Shown: positions 10,654 to 21,085 of the stretch, piece after piece | Layout of the letters: the number at the start of each line of letters is the position of its first letter | How positions within the stretch are numbered: the first letter of the stretch is position 1 | Assembly: GCA_010093605.1 (NCBI GenBank) | Contig: MU004203.1 | Location: 512,391 to 576,390, forward strand | Length of the DNA: 64,000 bases | DNA from: Lophium mytilinum | Taxonomy: Eukaryota > Ascomycota > Dothideomycetes > Mytilinidiales > Mytilinidiaceae | Direction: 5' to 3' | Notes under the pieces: generated by a model | Databases searched by the model: none | What the model was told of the DNA's origin: nothing | Seen by the model: only the letters and a program-made list of their open reading frames with translations | Position numbers and translations under genes: made by a program

Positions 10654-12108
10654 ATGACGTCTCCAAGCAGCTCTAGAAACGTGTACACTTTCAGTCCGTC
10701 GTTAGATGCTATGGCCCCCGTAGATACATTGCTCCCCAGCGTGCCCAGCTTCGCGTTCAACTCTTTGGACGAAGGCTTCGAACTACATCCTGGGAACTTG
10801 TACCGCAAAAGTTTCAGAAGTACCTTTGACACCAGCGGACTTACAACGCCTCCGCCGCCTCCCAGCCACAGCAAACGGAAGAGAATCGCCACTCGATGGG
10901 GTCCGCGGCTTTCTGATCTCACTCCTCAAAGAGCGAAAAGAGCTGTACCTGAACCTACTAAACGCTTCCGAGATGGAAGCCCAGTGCGCTACAAGTTACC
11001 GGCCATGCTAGAGGACACACGTTTTCCTTCTCTTATCCCCCGACAAGCAGGACCTCTTGCACCAGAACCTACGAAGTGTTCCCGGAGTCGAAGCCCAGAT
11101 CTATGCGAGGAGCAGGCCTGCTCACCAACCTCTCCCGCGTACTCGCCATTCTCTTCCTCTACTCCCTCAAGAACGGGATCAGATATAGCAATACCGCCTC
11201 AGCGCTACGATGAACGGGCTTTTACGCCAGCGTACGCACCAACCTCTCCTGCGTGCTCAGCTTGTCCTCCCTCTACTCCCCCGAAAGCGGAATCTGATAC
11301 GCCAATACCCACCCAGCGACTCCTAAGTCAAAGCCCAGTGCGTTACGAGTCATCGATCCTTTCGCCAGAGCATATACCGCTCTCCCCTGTTTTCGCCCTA
11401 AGCCCGGTGCGATACGAAGAACCGGGCTACTCGCCAGAGTACCCACCATTTTCTCCCATCTCTCCCCCAAGCCCAGGCCGCTACGAAGGCTCGGCCTATT
11501 TGCCGGATTTCCTTGACATCGTTCCTTCAATAGAACACAGTGACCCGGCTGATTGCATTTGCTGCGAGTCACGCCTCGTGGGAGAGATGTTGTCGTCGGG
11601 ACAGGCCTCGGGTGGTACGTGGTCGATAGAGAATCGGGACACGGATAGGTCGTCGCATACGCTGTTTCACGAAGAGGAAATGACGCTGGGTCGCGAAGAA
11701 GCCACCTATTCACCGCCTAACGCTAAGGATCCGGACGATCGGGCTACGTACACTCCGGCTCCACGCGTGCGTACTAGCACGGCTGAGAGGGCGGGTAGGC
11801 GGGACGCCGCTGAGGTGATGGCCTACGTTGCCCAAAGATGCTTGCGGGAAGATTTATCGGACGTGGAGGATTCATCGGACGGGCAGGGCTCGACCTGTAC
11901 TGCTAAGAGCCACTCGGTGGATAAGGAGGATGTTGTTCGCGCCGAAATAGCAGTGCTGAATGAGGAAAATATGAGAAAGCCTATCGTAGAGAGCGACCAG
12001 AGGCTGGCCATGTTACAGACGCTCGTGGAGAATGAAAGGAAGGTTCGGGCGAAAGCGTTGGAGGAGTATGAAGGCGCTATGGGGAGGGGCTACGTTTGGA
12101 GAGGCTGA
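10654..12108 (+). CDS. Pro/Ser-rich repeat protein with C-terminal coiled coil
   Basis: A single open frame of 484 residues. Residues about 55-280 are rich in Pro, Ser, Tyr and Arg and carry a loose repeat built from SPxRYEExxYSPEYxPxSP-like units; at least five Arg-Tyr pairs are spaced 20-40 residues apart, each followed by a (Y/F)(S/T)P stretch. The motif recalls RNA polymerase II CTD-type YSPxSP words but is irregular, so I infer only a disordered, potentially phosphorylated region. A DCICCE cysteine trio lies near residue 300. The last 90 residues are charged and predicted to form a coiled coil (EIAVLNEENMRKPIVESDQR and onward). No known family recognised; function unknown. A shared divergent promoter with the gene at 10291 is possible. 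Confidence 0.6.
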   Translation: MTSPSSSRNVYTFSPSLDAMAPVDTLLPSVPSFAFNSLDEGFELHPGNLYRKSFRSTFDTSGLTTPPPPPSHSKRKRIATRWGPRLSDLTPQRAKRAVPEPTKRFRDGSPVRYKLPAMLEDTRFPSLIPRQAGPLAPEPTKCSRSRSPDLCEEQACSPTSPAYSPFSSSTPSRTGSDIAIPPQRYDERAFTPAYAPTSPACSACPPSTPPKAESDTPIPTQRLLSQSPVRYESSILSPEHIPLSPVFALSPVRYEEPGYSPEYPPFSPISPPSPGRYEGSAYLPDFLDIVPSIEHSDPADCICCESRLVGEMLSSGQASGGTWSIENRDTDRSSHTLFHEEEMTLGREEATYSPPNAKDPDDRATYTPAPRVRTSTAERAGRRDAAEVMAYVAQRCLREDLSDVEDSSDGQGSTCTAKSHSVDKEDVVRAEIAVLNEENMRKPIVESDQRLAMLQTLVENERKVRAKALEEYEGAMGRGYVWRG

Positions 12109-12185
12109 GAAAGCTGCAGTAGTAGGTCGTAAGTTGGGGCACATGTATAGTCTACTGCTCAGGCTTCGCTACTGCTTGTCTGATG

Positions 12186-12311
12186 CCACTGCTAGGAGTG
12201 GCCTGGCTAGCAAGTTATTGAATAATCAAAGGGTACCATAATCTACACTACACTACTTTTTACATTTTGGTGAGGAATCTAAAAGCCTAATGGGGGTATC
12301 TCAAGCGGTGG
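12186..12311 (-). mobile_element. Short inverted-repeat element (MITE-like), third copy
   Basis: A 126-base element starting CCACTGCTAGGAGTGG and ending GTATCTCAAGCGGTGG, so the two ends are imperfect inverted repeats of the same kind as those at 5681 and 7148. The interior is more diverged but keeps AGTAGTGTAGTGTAGATTA (minus strand), comparable with AAGCAGTGTAGATTAGACTG in the intron copy. It lies 77 bases after the stop codon of the Pro/Ser-rich gene. Confidence 0.6.
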
Positions 12312-12895
12312 CTACAAAGGTATGGGGAGTGCCTATTCTTAAGATCTAATGCTCTATGAGGAGGGATCTTTCACGTTGCCCAGAACGGATAGTACATAGT
12401 CGTGAGTGGGATCAATCTCTTTAGCGGATGAAAACCATGAGGACGTATGCTTTCCGTTGTGGACACTGTCTTTACGGTAGCAACAGTAGTAATCTTTAAG
12501 CGTCGCATTGCACAGCAACCAGTCTCTTCCACAGCTGGTCGTATCTTTTGATGGTCTTCGCGACGTACTGCTAGTTGTGGGAACCAAATACTACGCTGAT
12601 TGGAAATGCTTGTGGAATGCTAAGTGTCGAAAAGAGAAAGCCAGACTTGTCTTTCCCTTCGTGATGCGTGAGGGTTTGAATCTGGGCCAGCGCGTAACAA
12701 GGATTTGGCTGGGAGACTGCATGGGCATAGAGGGCGTTGAGGCTGTCGCTGTAGCAGTCGTAAAACGCTGAGGCCAGCGGAAGTAGATATAATACATGCT
12801 TTACTACCCATTTTTTAGTAAAGAGCACACATGGTGTGGAGAAGGGGGAGCCTATTCCTGAGTAGAGAGATACAATTGATATCTTGGATATTGTC

Positions 12896-13195
12896 AGGGT
12901 GGTTAGTAACCCGTCCAATCCTTGATTGGATTGAAGGTCGGTTTGTCAAAACTCTTACAGTCCGATCGAGCAATTCAAAGCTTTGTCAATCCTAAATCCG
13001 TTTAATCAACTCCAGCCACCTCTTGCTTAGCTCGGAGCGGAATGAATCATACCCTTTTAAGGTCTTGGCTGGCGATTTATTGATCGGTTTAATCGGCTGT
13101 AACCCGGCCAATTCAATCTATTCCCGAACTAAGTTTAGGTCACTATAATCCAATATTATGGCTAGTGATCAATCGGACGGTTTATTGACCACACT
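12896..13195. mobile_element. Unrelated short inverted-repeat element of about 300 bases
   Basis: The left end reads AGGGTGGTTAGTAACCCGTC and the right end, reverse complemented, reads AGTGTGGTCAATAAACCGTC; about 19 of the first 25 positions agree. Inside are several CAATC/GATTG hairpin-prone words, and the region is richer in A and T than its surroundings. There is no open frame. It looks like a noncoding DNA transposon remnant (MITE). No target-site duplication was found, so the ends are approximate. Confidence 0.45.
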
Positions 13196-13537
13196 AGACC
13201 GTACCGATCTAAGATAGCCTCATAAATCTGGAATCGACTGGACAAGAGAAAGAAGAGGTATTGCAAAATATACCTCTTACTTATCAGCAGTCTAGGTTGT
13301 GTCTTCGTCCTGGGTGCACCATGTGCTGAACCTGGAGCATTCCTTGGGGAAATGGCATTTGCAGAAGGAGAATCTTCGGGAGTATCGGTCGGAAGACAGG
13401 GCAGGAAAGAGCACCTGCAAAAGGCCACGAATGCGTAATCCCAAGGAGCCGAGCGAAAAGACAGTGTGGGAGCTGAGAGAGAGCTCTAACGGACGATCGG
13501 GTAGCGACTTATTCTCTATCTGCTTGTCGTGGGTATT

Positions 13538-14131
13538 TTATGGTTCGTGGGCGGTATCGTCGTCTACTCTGCATTCGAGCTTCTGGTCCGGTAGTGGTCC
13601 CCGACGTGGTATCTGGGAATTCTGAGACTCAACGGCTGTCGCTTTTCCCTTCTGGATCATCGTGAGCGACACGAAAGAAAAAAAACTGCTCCGTAGCGTC
13701 ATCCATGCTGTGTTGCAATCCAGAGGATGAGCCCTTAAGATTAACGTCAGAGAACTAGTTCTACACCATGTCGGAAGATCAGATTGTATGTCAAGGCAAA
13801 ACGTATATTTGCAGTCCCAGGTGGAAACACATCTGTACTCCCGCCAATCCCACTCATTGAACTCGCACTTCGAATTGAGTGGGCGCGGATCAATAAGGTG
13901 ACCTTGTGTCGCCGAAGATGACGCTGATTTCTTAGAAACGGCATTATACGCGGGTAGCAGCTTCACAACCTTAGATGGAGACAACTGCAAAGGAGCTTCG
14001 GTAGCCGCAAATGCACATGACGGGCGCTCCATAGAAGAAACAAGTGCAGTCGGCGAACCACTGGTGGTGGTAGCCTGCGTAGGTCTGTTGCGCTCGAATG
14101 GGATGCAGCCCCAGCAGTTGGCCAGCTCCAT
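13538..14131 (-). CDS. Doubtful open frame, Cys-containing, possibly an exon
   Basis: A 197-codon open frame. The first 125 residues look coding, with a Ser/Thr-rich part and a Cys/Trp-rich patch (CEFNEWDWREYRCVSTWDC). The rest does not look like protein. A GTGTTTCC donor near 13831 and a TAG acceptor near 13759 could remove the poor part. Upstream, TGACAG before AAGCGGCACATGG suggests an acceptor, so the real start may lie further up on the minus strand. No family recognised. It could be a short gene, a 3' exon, or chance. Confidence 0.25.
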   Translation of the reverse strand: MELANCWGCIPFERNRPTQATTTSGSPTALVSSMERPSCAFAATEAPLQLSPSKVVKLLPAYNAVSKKSASSSATQGHLIDPRPLNSKCEFNEWDWREYRCVSTWDCKYTFCLDIQSDLPTWCRTSSLTLILRAHPLDCNTAWMTLRSSFFSFVSLTMIQKGKATAVESQNSQIPRRGPLPDQKLECRVDDDTAHEP

Positions 14132-14449
14132 GTGCCGCTTTCTGTCATTAACGGTTAGCCAGCCAGCATCATAGTACTTGTCATCTGTGTAGTTTCACGG
14201 ACGAAAATGAGTGTCTGCGTCTCCAACCATGCACTCAGAGAAGCGGCGGTGGTAATCATTTGAGCCATCCCTGGATAATGTTAAGCCTTGATAGGCCTCG
14301 AAATTGGTACGTCTTTCGAGACCAGCTCGCTCCCCAGATGCGGTGATCAGGATATTTCCACACTTGTTGTTATTGGAAAGCTAATCATTAACAAGGCAGG
14401 AGCATCCGGCACCTGCATGTGGGCGAGCTGTCTGGCGGAAAGGATAATT

Positions 14450-15677
14450 TCATGTTGCGTTTGAACCGGCATACCGATTCTGGTCGTCCGGAAAGCTGGC
14501 CTGAAATTTCGACACTGCTAGAGGGGGGAAGTCGGGATTCGACCCGGAGGCGCTCAATGCAGAAAACGCTTGGGTATAAAATCCTAGATCGATGTCGCCG
14601 GACGCTGTGTTGACTGTACTTTGCGTGTCAAGCCAGGGGGAGCATGCCTGCGGCACAGAAAGATCTGTGGGATGAGGTAAGGCCTGACCTGAATCGTTGG
14701 TGCTGATTCCGAAATAATCGGAATGAATCATATCGTCGCCAAATACTCTAGTATCGTGAGAGTTGTGATCTATTCTGGGAGAAGGACAACAGGCCGAGTT
14801 CCCCGGCATTTTTGCTAGTTGAGTGCTTTCTACAGCCGTGCAAGGTTGATAGCCCAATGAGGACGGCTGCCTGACGGCAATGTCATCGAGCACGCCCCTA
14901 GACATGTCAGGGCGCTCTCCATGCGGCTCTGGGCTTGCTTCTTGCCTTTTCACTCGTCGCTTGTCCCCATTGACTACTTTTCTTAAAGCTTCGACAAACT
15001 CTAAAATTTGCTTGGAGAATCCTTGTCGATCGTACACGGTTTGTAGCTTTGGGCTTTGGGATTCCGCATCGTCTTGTAAAAGTCTTGATAGCACTAAAAC
15101 GGTCAGCAATATTCTTTCGATTGTAGATTACTTTGCTGACCCTTCGGTGCTGTTTCTGGCATTTATCACAAGCCTGAGTTTGTCGCTTTCGTATGTAGTT
15201 ATCTCTCTCCGGGGTATTCATTCGCCGCCTGGACCTCACTTTTGAACGGCGGCCGGTGGCGAGATTCCAAGCTCCCATCATCTCGTCTTGTGATGGTGGA
15301 TCAAAACGATGATTGCGTGTCGCCTCATTTATGCCAGCTTCCGCACATGGGGAGACACAACTTCCAGCCAACAGGTGGAAGGGAACTTCTAACGATGAAC
15401 CAAGCTCAACGTTTGTATCAGAAGTACTAGGGGTAGAATGCTTCTCCGGTTCTGCGGTCTGACGGGGAAATGGGACAGCTGTCCCGGCATCGTTGGCCTG
15501 ATTAGAGCTGGTGTAATTAGAGGTCTGGAAGACGTCCTTCTCGGCTGTACTACTGGATGCTCCATCTTCTCTCCTCTCCGTCATGAAAAAAGCTATAGAG
15601 GCTTCCATCTGTCTTTCCGTATTGGTTACGACACCTGGGAATGCTTCTTTCAGAGCCTCATAGTTCGTCCGATCCAA
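14450..15677 (-). CDS. Possible transcription factor-like protein with CxxC motif; model uncertain
   Basis: Two coding-looking blocks on the minus strand. Block one (15677 to about 15132) gives an N-terminal disordered region ending in RRRMNTPERDNYIRKRQ followed by ACDKCQKQHRRVSK, which resembles the start of fungal Cys-rich DNA-binding regions (R/K-rich lead, then CxxC and HRR). Block two (about 15046 to 14450) gives a long Ser/Asp/Gln-rich tail. A donor GTAATC at 15131 is good, but the best-looking acceptor (TTTTAG near 15109) puts block two out of frame. A weaker acceptor CCAAAG before 15046 keeps frame and would give 380 residues. The later cysteines of a normal Zn2Cys6 cluster are missing in this model. 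It may be a diverged finger or a gene damaged by a frameshift. Confidence 0.4.
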
Positions 15678-16615
15678 GAGGCGGGAACCATATCAAACTA
15701 GCAGATGGACGACCCTTGTCTGCCGAGAACTTCGAAGAGCGAGAGATCCGATATCCTGGCGCTGTTGTCATGTTTTCTTCTTATAATCGTGAAGCGTATA
15801 CGATTAGAAGCTCGACAGATGTTTGTGTTGATGATCTGCGGAGAAAGACTGAACAGATAATGCGCGGAATAGTAGCTGCAGATGGCACAGGAAATGAGGA
15901 TGCAGCGTGGCAGCTTGATCAAATTTGAGTTTTGGCAGGCGAGATTGGGAAGCTGATTCTTTCGACAGTGGAGATTGAGATGCGGCTTATAGGGGAAGCA
16001 AATCTATGAAGTAAGCTCCGGGATCGATTTGGGGATACTGTAACAAAAAGCGTGGGTAAAGCCTACACCTAGATGTAGTCTTACGTGGCAGACAGTGTTA
16101 ATCAAGTTTTGATTGTGCAGAGTTTAAGGCAACAATGCTGAAACGAAGCATCGCGTAAATGACCCAAACCCGACTCCGCATATGCGCCAAGGACCGGTGA
16201 GCGTTGAATCTGCGTATCGGGTGTCACGATGCGGGTAAGAATGCGGAGTCTCCTCTTGAGGACCATGTAGGGCTTCCGACTATCCGTGGCAATTCCTAGC
16301 CCGGTCATCAAAGGTAGGTGTTAGCATTCGAGCCTTCCATTCGAAGAAACCCCCCGATATATACACTAGAATAAACAAGGGTAAAAGGGTGGTATCGTTG
16401 TCATTGGCTGCTACGTCGGATCATCTGCATGAGGTTAAGAATCCCACTTGATGTGGAGGACATGCAAGAACGTCGAATGGTCGTAACATTAGGAAAGAGA
16501 CACAACGGAATCAAGGTTCGAATTGCTCAGTTACGGACCAGGGCAGGCTAGTGGGCAATTCGTAAATGTGTAGGTGATTCCTAGAGCGCTCCAATTAATG
16601 CTAGTCTCTGATCCC
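15678..16615. other. Noncoding stretch
   Basis: About 0.9 kb between the CxxC gene's start and the 3' end of the Nop13-like gene. Short plus-strand frames (for example 15641-15928) overlap the promoter of the neighbouring gene and show no domain. I see no repeat or RNA gene here. Confidence 0.45.
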
Positions 16616-17923
16616 TCAATCAAACGTCGTCTTCTTGCCCTTCGACTCGACGATCGCCGCAGATCCTCTCTGGGCATTGGTATGGGCGGCTCCAGGGGCA
16701 ATAGTCCTAGCATCAACCTTGTGATACTCCCGAGGAGGACCCCAAGAACCTTTACCACCACGCGGCTTGCTGTTGGCGAACCGCCTGTTTCCACCATCCT
16801 CTCCTGCGTCCGCCCCATTCTCTCCCTTCTCCCCGCCCCCCTTCCCGCCATACCGCTTCTTGTATCTGGTCTGAGCATCTTCGGCGAACTCAACGCGGAG
16901 GGCACGGCCGTTGATCTGGTTGACGTACCACTTCATTTTCTTCTCTTTCTTGGGCCGTTTAGCCTTTTTGTTCTCGGTAATTGTTGCGTCGTCGTCCCCA
17001 CTTTCCTCGCTCTCGTCGTCGCCATGGCCCTTCGACTTGTATGTCCAGCCAACAACCGCCGCTTTTGCAGAATCTAGATCCTCAAATGTCACCCATGCGT
17101 ACCCTTTGCACTTCCCAGAGTCCTCAAAAGTTGCCATGAATACGTCAGTCACCTCACCACACTGTGCATAGTGCTGCGTGAGTTCCTCCTTCGTCACATC
17201 GAAGCTTAGGTTTCCAACAAATATTCGATTGTTTGGTGGCTTGCCATCCTTCGGTAACAATGCGTCTAGAGGATCCGTCTTCGGGCGGCCTTCAAAGCTG
17301 TTGGCATTCTTGATGAGCAGCCTTCGCCCTCCCATCAGTGTCTCGCTCAATGCTATAGCAGTTTCCAATGCCTCCAACGTCGAGAGGTCAACGTATGCAA
17401 AGCCCTTGTTCTGCGGCTTGAGGGTCTGCCCAGGCCTGGTCTCCTTGCTAGGTGGGGGCATATTCACTCGTGTGATTTGATCGTCGGTGATGTCGGAACG
17501 CTCGATGATGAAGGCGCGGAGTGTTTCTTTCGTAGCCGTCCAAGGGAGATTTCCGACCCATACCCCGTGCTTGGAGCGTTCGAAGTTCGGATTGCCTTTC
17601 GGCGCCCCATCTTCATCCTCACTGTCTGTGTCGGCAGGCGCAGGAGCTGCAACCATTGGCTTTCCCTTCTTCGCTCTCCTCAAGGCCTTCTTCGATGGAG
17701 GCTCGGGGAGGCTGACATCGATCTCGATTTCACCCTCTGGAAGGACATCTCTCTTGCGCTTCCGGGGTCGAGAGTCTGGAAATTCGGGGCTGGCCGCGGT
17801 TTCGTCGACGTCTTTGGCGGGCTTCGGTGATTTCGAGGAAGCCTTCGAGCTTTTCTTCTTCTTGTGCTCTTTTTCTGCAGATCTCCTGCTCTTCGCGGGT
17901 GGTTGGTTGTCGGACGCTGCCAT
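16616..17923 (-). CDS. NOP13: Nucleolar RNA-binding protein with two RRMs, Nop13-like
   Basis: A single exon of 435 residues. I chose the ATG at 17923 (MAASDNQPP) because the frame upstream of it is not protein-like. The N terminus is lysine-rich with KKKK and RKRKR clusters suited to nucleolar import. RRM1 (about residues 125-225) begins HGVWVGNLPW (RNP2) and has KGFAYVDLS (RNP1). RRM2 (about 240-355) begins NRIFVGNLSF and has KGYAWVTFE, with an acidic/lysine insertion before its last strand. The C terminus is Gly/Arg-rich. This order matches yeast Nop13, a pre-ribosome-associated protein. It is divergently arranged with the zinc-knuckle gene at 18240, with 316 bases between the starts, and both probably act on RNA. 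Confidence 0.85.
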   Translation of the reverse strand: MAASDNQPPAKSRRSAEKEHKKKKSSKASSKSPKPAKDVDETAASPEFPDSRPRKRKRDVLPEGEIEIDVSLPEPPSKKALRRAKKGKPMVAAPAPADTDSEDEDGAPKGNPNFERSKHGVWVGNLPWTATKETLRAFIIERSDITDDQITRVNMPPPSKETRPGQTLKPQNKGFAYVDLSTLEALETAIALSETLMGGRRLLIKNANSFEGRPKTDPLDALLPKDGKPPNNRIFVGNLSFDVTKEELTQHYAQCGEVTDVFMATFEDSGKCKGYAWVTFEDLDSAKAAVVGWTYKSKGHGDDESEESGDDDATITENKKAKRPKKEKKMKWYVNQINGRALRVEFAEDAQTRYKKRYGGKGGGEKGENGADAGEDGGNRRFANSKPRGGKGSWGPPREYHKVDARTIAPGAAHTNAQRGSAAIVESKGKKTTFD

Positions 17924-18239
17924 TGTGTGCTGTGGATGTTTAGTTGTGTTTCGGCAGAGCGTGAAAAAATAAAAGTTTTGGTGGAGACGCGGGAAAGACT
18001 CGATGCCAAGAGTTCCGACCTCACTCGAATAAAAATTACTCCACCACCACAAATCATAACAGCAATGACTCTGCTACTTTGCTCATAACCCTACATCCTC
18101 TTCACTTGGATATACGCCCTTTATTAAAAGCACATACTTCTCCTCCAGCCTGAGTTACAACCTTCTCTCACGTTAATGCCCTTGGCCCCGCGTCCTCCCC
18201 GCCGAGTCTCCGCGACTGTCGAACTCTCTGGCCTTAATC

Positions 18240-21085
18240 ATGGACGCTGAAGGAGATGGTATATCTCCAGAGGACTCGCGAACTGCTAGCCTTGGACGCA
18301 AGCGAACCCGCCAATCATTCGACGACGAACAAGCTTTGAACGGCGGTCAAGGCACTCAGGTCTCTGCCTCGAAGCATAATGTCACCAAAAGAGTTAGGAC
18401 AGACTACGGTGGCCTGCGGATAGCGAGCGATTCTCGTATAGATACGGGTCTTTCTATGGAGCTATTGTCTGTACCCGACGAGGCATTTGAGCAAGATGGC
18501 TACGCTGGACTTCCACATGATTCAGAGACGCAGCTGGCGGAACTAGGACAGCAAAGCAAAACCACAAATGGGACACCGACAGCCAAGCATGTTCATCAGA
18601 GCCGAGCTTTCTCGGCTGCATCCTCGGATGTCGCAATGGAAAATACAGACGAACCAGATACTGTGGAACTCATATCTTCCAATGTGGTATTGCCGACTGC
18701 GCTTGAAACAATTGCCCCTGGAACAAATGACACTTCAGCATACGAGCAGACCCCAGGACAAGAGACTGGGACAGTACCAGGGTATTCCGTGACAGATGCG
18801 GATCGTAGCGCTATTGAGAGACGGGAAACGAAACGTACATACAATTCCCTTCATTTGGACAACTCGAAAGAGCTTGCGACTGGGATCAAGGTCAATGTTT
18901 CCTTCGATCTTCCAGATGTAGCTGTTCACCCTATGGAAAAGCCGCAAGAGGCTCCAAGATCAGCATTCGAACACCACATCGCCCGACACGCACTGAGAGG
19001 GCTCAAGGCAATATACTACCCAGTTGGCGATCAGCAACAAGATCATACTGGGGAAGACCGTTTCCAGGCGTTGCTTTGCTATGCTTGGCACAAGTCGACA
19101 GCTGCGATTGAGAGCCTCCAAGACCACCCTCTGACCGTTTGGGGCGAGGCAAAGCCAGTCACAGTCAGCGTGCTTGACTTTGTCTCCGAGGATTGGGCAA
19201 TTGCAGACGACTTCTCCAACACCTTCATCAAGGCCAGAATCGATGCCATCATTGATCGCCTCCATACAGGGGACTTGAGACGGGAGGATTACGGTCCCTT
19301 GCGACATTTCGCGCCCAGAATTCAGAAGCAAGCTAAATGCGAAAGGAGACGCGAAAAGAGACACCAGGCTAAGAGACACATTGATGCTAATCAGGAGGTG
19401 CAGTCTATCACAGACAGTTTGGCCATTCCAAAAGACGCGGCTAGTGAAACCGACGCTGCGCTAGTCGATCGTTCGACAGAGCCTGTTTATTGGTTCCAAG
19501 ATCCAGCAGATGCTGTGCCTCGCTGTCAGATGTGCATGCAACAAGGGCACTCCGACGAAGAGTGCCCTTCAAGAACGTGCAGACATTGCCACGCGCACAA
19601 CGAGCACTTCTCCAACGCATGTCCGACGAGGAAGAGATGTGCAAAATGCCATCAAGCGGGCCATGCCGAAGATGAGTGTTACTCTTCTTTCTCCGTCAGG
19701 GTTATCCCATGCGATCTGTGCCAGCGCCAAGGCCACGCGGAAGAGCAGTGCTCCCTCCTATGGCGTACTTTCTTTCCTGAGAATGTGAGAGACCTGAAGA
19801 AGGTTGGCCAGCTCATCCGAAGCTGCTACTATTGTGGCGGGGTCAACCACTGGGGTGACGACTGTCCACTAAACCAAGCGTCGTCGGTAATGCTCTCGAA
19901 TGCCGGTTCGACCACGTTTTCAAGCAGAGAGGCTGCCTACTTTCTCCGCGGGCTAGAACAAGCAGAAGATAACGGCATAGCTATCAGGGGTAGAGCAAGC
20001 ACTGCGAGAGATGATATTAAAGATGAGAACGAGAATATTTCAAGACATGCAGACCCGGGAAATCTCCAACAAGCATACCAAAATCGGTTCACAGGAGCTG
20101 TCGCAGCAAACGTAAAGAAAAAGCCTCGGATGCCCCGCCTTGGGCGCCTTGACGACCTGATATTCCACCCGGGGAATGAGAGCATTAAAGAAGAGGACGC
20201 GCACGGGATCAACAGTCTCCGGCTGAACATCCAGCCAACAAATGGAAGGACCAGTAACGAGAACGCAAACGGGCCGGCCACAAACCCCCATGGGCTTTCC
20301 AACCGCTCAAATGGCGACTCTCTCGAAGCGCAGCGTGCATACAGGCTAGCCATGATGTCGCCGGAACAACATGCGAACGTCCCAGATGTCCAAAATGCTC
20401 AGAAGCGCAAAGGAAAATCATCAAAGAATGCGAACCTCTTACCACTTGGAAACGCTAATAGGCTAGGTGACCCAAATGCGCAACAGCTGAATGGGAACAG
20501 TAACGATGTTGGCGTCAATGAAGCCGGTCTAGGTCTAGACACGAATGGCAACGCCAATAGGCTAGGTGGCCCAAATGCTCAACAGCTGAATGGGAACAGT
20601 AACGGTGTTGGCGTCAATGAAGCCGGTCTAGGTCTAGACACGAATGAGGAGAAGGGGCCATTGCCTCCGAAGAAAAACAGGAAGAAGATTAAGAACAAGG
20701 ACAAATGGACGATGGCTGGGCAACTGCTCAATGCCGAAGGGCACCCAATCACTGCCGAAGGTGAAGGCAGGAGGAAAGGGAAAGAGAAGAATAAAAGTAA
20801 GAAGAAAGGAAAGGAGGCTGGGCTGGCTGCGGCTTCGGCACTGGTAGAACGGGCTGCACGTGTGAGATCCTTGACGAACCTAAAGTCGGGGATTCAGACG
20901 CGAGCAATGGCTCAGCGATGATGACGATGCTTGACCAGAAGATACCGGAGGAACAGAGACGACAGAACCATAAGGCCAAAGACAAAGCTCGGCGAAAAGC
21001 ATTTGAGGCTAATAAGATGAAAGCTAGCATAGTAGAGGGCCCACGTCGAGCAGCCTTGTTACTCGAGAAGCGGAATGCGAGATAG
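18240..21085 (+). CDS. CCHC zinc-knuckle protein (Air1/Air2-like region), 3' end ambiguous
   Basis: The main exon reads from 18240 to a stop at 20919-20921 (893 residues). Residues about 425-545 hold five CCHC-type knuckles, for example CQMCMQQGHSDEEC, CRHCHAHNEHFSNAC, CAKCHQAGHAEDEC, CDLCQRQGHAEEQC and CYYCGGVNHWGDDC. Such a knuckle array is typical of Air1/Air2, the RNA-binding subunit of the TRAMP complex, though this protein is much longer. The C terminus is basic. A 99-base direct duplication (20448-20645) encodes a 33-residue repeat. After the stop, another frame stays open to 21085 and encodes a highly charged, coding-like tail (LDQKIPEEQRRQNHKAKDKA and onward). An intron 20860-20915 (GTGTGA to CTCAG) would join the two in frame; a frameshift is the alternative. 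Confidence 0.75.
20448..20645 (+). repeat. Tandem direct repeat, two 99-base units in coding sequence
   Basis: Two neighbouring 99-base units (20448-20546 and 20547-20645) differ at only a few bases and encode GNANRLGxPNAQQLNGNSNx followed by VGVNEAGLGLDTN. The unit length is a multiple of three, so the reading frame is kept. The low divergence points to a recent duplication within the Asn-rich linker of the zinc-knuckle protein. Confidence 0.9.

Larger units (their letters stand above)
12109..13537. other. Noncoding stretch holding two inverted-repeat elements
   Basis: About 1.4 kb between the Pro/Ser-rich gene and the next candidate gene. It contains a copy of the 125-base element (12186-12311) and a second, unrelated element of about 300 bases (12896-13195). 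Open frames of up to 115 codons on the minus strand (12571-12918) lack domains and overlap frames on the other strand, so I do not call them genes. Confidence 0.5.

Noticed and set aside
12571-12918. 115-codon minus-strand open frame
   Set aside because: No domain, overlaps equal frames on both strands, lies in repeat-containing noncoding DNA.
15641-15928. 95-codon plus-strand open frame
   Set aside because: Overlaps the start and promoter of the minus-strand CxxC gene and has no recognisable motif.
19517-19880. Zinc knuckles as a hint of a retroelement Gag
   Set aside because: The knuckles number five, lie within a long host-like nuclear protein, and there is no polymerase, integrase or terminal repeat nearby; an Air1/2-type host gene fits better.
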